A stretch of DNA of 6,456 nucleotides, taken from Thermoguttaceae bacterium. GTDB taxonomy: Bacteria; Planctomycetota; Planctomycetia; Pirellulales; Thermoguttaceae. The stretch spans positions 1-6,456 of the forward strand of contig JAQVID010000196.1 of NCBI GenBank assembly GCA_028695865.1, given 5' to 3'. Both the position numbers and the translations under genes were made by a program. The notes beneath the pieces were generated by a model. That model ran no database searches. It had not been told where the DNA came from and saw only the letters and a program-made list of their open reading frames with translations. Shown here piece after piece: positions 5,771 through 6,456 of this stretch; position 1 is the stretch's first letter, and each line of letters opens with the position of its first letter.

Positions 5771-6456
5771 TGGTTATCGAGAAACCCGTACCTGCATTCC
5801 TGGATTGGATCGGTCCGGCATTGTTGAACTGGCTTGTAGCGGTTGGTTCACTGCTGGTACTGTTTGCGATCGTCGGTTTTATTTTTATGCTGATTCGCAC
5901 GGGCCCGGGCCAGGTCTTTTCCGCGTTTTCAAAAAACATTATTAAAGGCTTTGAAGACCTTGCGGACACTTCCTGGCGTCGTGTCTTCGCGATTGCCAGC
6001 CTTATTATCAGAGAGTCCATTCGCAAAAAGGTCATTGTTGTTTGCGTGATCTTTTTGCTGTTGCTCATGTTTGCCAGTTGGTTTTTGGACCCCAAGAGTA
6101 CCGACCCGGCAAGACTTTACCTCAGTTTTGTCTTGTCGGTTACGAACTACCTGGTTCTCCTGCTGGCCTTGTTCCTTAGTGCATTGAGTCTTCCGAGCGA
6201 TTTCAAGAACAAAACGATTTTCACCATCGTAACCAAACCGGTTCGCGCCAGCGAAATCGTTTTGGGGCGAATCGTCGGACTTGCCGTGATCGGTACCGGT
6301 ATTTTGCTTCTCATGGCCCTGGTGAGTTATCTGTTTGTCTCGTCCAGTTTGAGTCATACGCACGTCGTGATAGACCGGGAAGATATTTCCCCGGTGGTGC
6401 GAACAGAAAAATCGGGGCAGACCACGGACGCAACGACCGTCGTTGCCAAGGGAGAA
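5770..6456 (+). CDS. ABC-2 type transporter permease, N-terminal part (3' end beyond window)
   Basis: An open frame of 229 codons runs to the last base without a stop, so the gene continues outside the window. It encodes an inner-membrane protein with hydrophobic segments at about 19-42, 87-106, 117-141 and 166-190. Between the third and fourth lies LPSDFKNKTIFTIVTKPVRA (141-160), followed by EIVLGR (162-167). This resembles the conserved cytoplasmic loop of ABC-2 permeases (pattern T-I-x-x-x-x-x-K-P-V, then LGR), which contacts the ATPase. From residue 191 on, the chain is polar (SHTHVVIDREDISPVV...) and probably begins a large periplasmic domain, a feature I recall for long planctomycete permeases of this group. 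The start codon shares one base with the ATPase stop codon and has a strong ribosome site. Substrate unknown. Confidence 0.88.
   Translation, partial: MVIEKPVPAFLDWIGPALLNWLVAVGSLLVLFAIVGFIFMLIRTGPGQVFSAFSKNIIKGFEDLADTSWRRVFAIASLIIRESIRKKVIVVCVIFLLLLMFASWFLDPKSTDPARLYLSFVLSVTNYLVLLLALFLSALSLPSDFKNKTIFTIVTKPVRASEIVLGRIVGLAVIGTGILLLMALVSYLFVSSSLSHTHVVIDREDISPVVRTEKSGQTTDATTVVAKGE

Overview
The window looks like chromosomal DNA of a bacterium with moderate GC, most likely a planctomycete of the Pirellulales type. That placement is an inference. It rests on the style of the ABC-2 permease (the stretch 'LPSDFKNKTIFTIVTKPVRASEIVLGR'-like, residues about 141-167), on a very large secreted protein resembling the DUF6259 group that I associate with Planctomycetes and Verrucomicrobia, and on an ordinary bacterial type A RNase P RNA. 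All supported genes lie on the + strand.

Layout. Bases 1-62 probably hold the last 19 codons of an unidentified upstream gene, with a hairpin over its stop codon. A 56-bp repeat follows at 84-139, then rnpB (160-545), the RNase P catalytic RNA, which ends in a hairpin and a long T-rich tract. After a roughly 200-bp leader comes a 1167-residue exported protein (759-4262), a putative carbohydrate-active enzyme with N-terminal beta-rich domains and a barrel-like catalytic region. A 20-bp tandem duplication covers its stop codon. Two small hairpins and a second, inverted copy of the 56-bp repeat (4368-4424) follow. Bases 4425-4784 are an AT-rich stretch with no convincing gene. A good sigma70-type promoter at 4785-4813, overlapped by AGGTAAT-type repeats that look like operator sites, precedes a two-gene ABC exporter operon: an ATPase (4874-5770) and a permease (5770 to beyond the window end), joined by a TGATG stop/start overlap.

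How the parts relate. The ABC pair is clearly one translationally coupled unit. rnpB and the large exported protein appear to be independent transcription units with no functional link visible. The most notable non-coding signal is the pair of inverted, about 89% identical repeats, each with a conserved hairpin core, lying downstream of + strand coding regions about 4.3 kb apart. They look like members of a dispersed palindromic repeat family. No CRISPR array, tRNA, transposase or defence system was found. Nothing here amounts to a clearly new system. The best leads are the repeat pair, the uncharacterised enzyme, and the operator-like repeats in front of the ABC operon.
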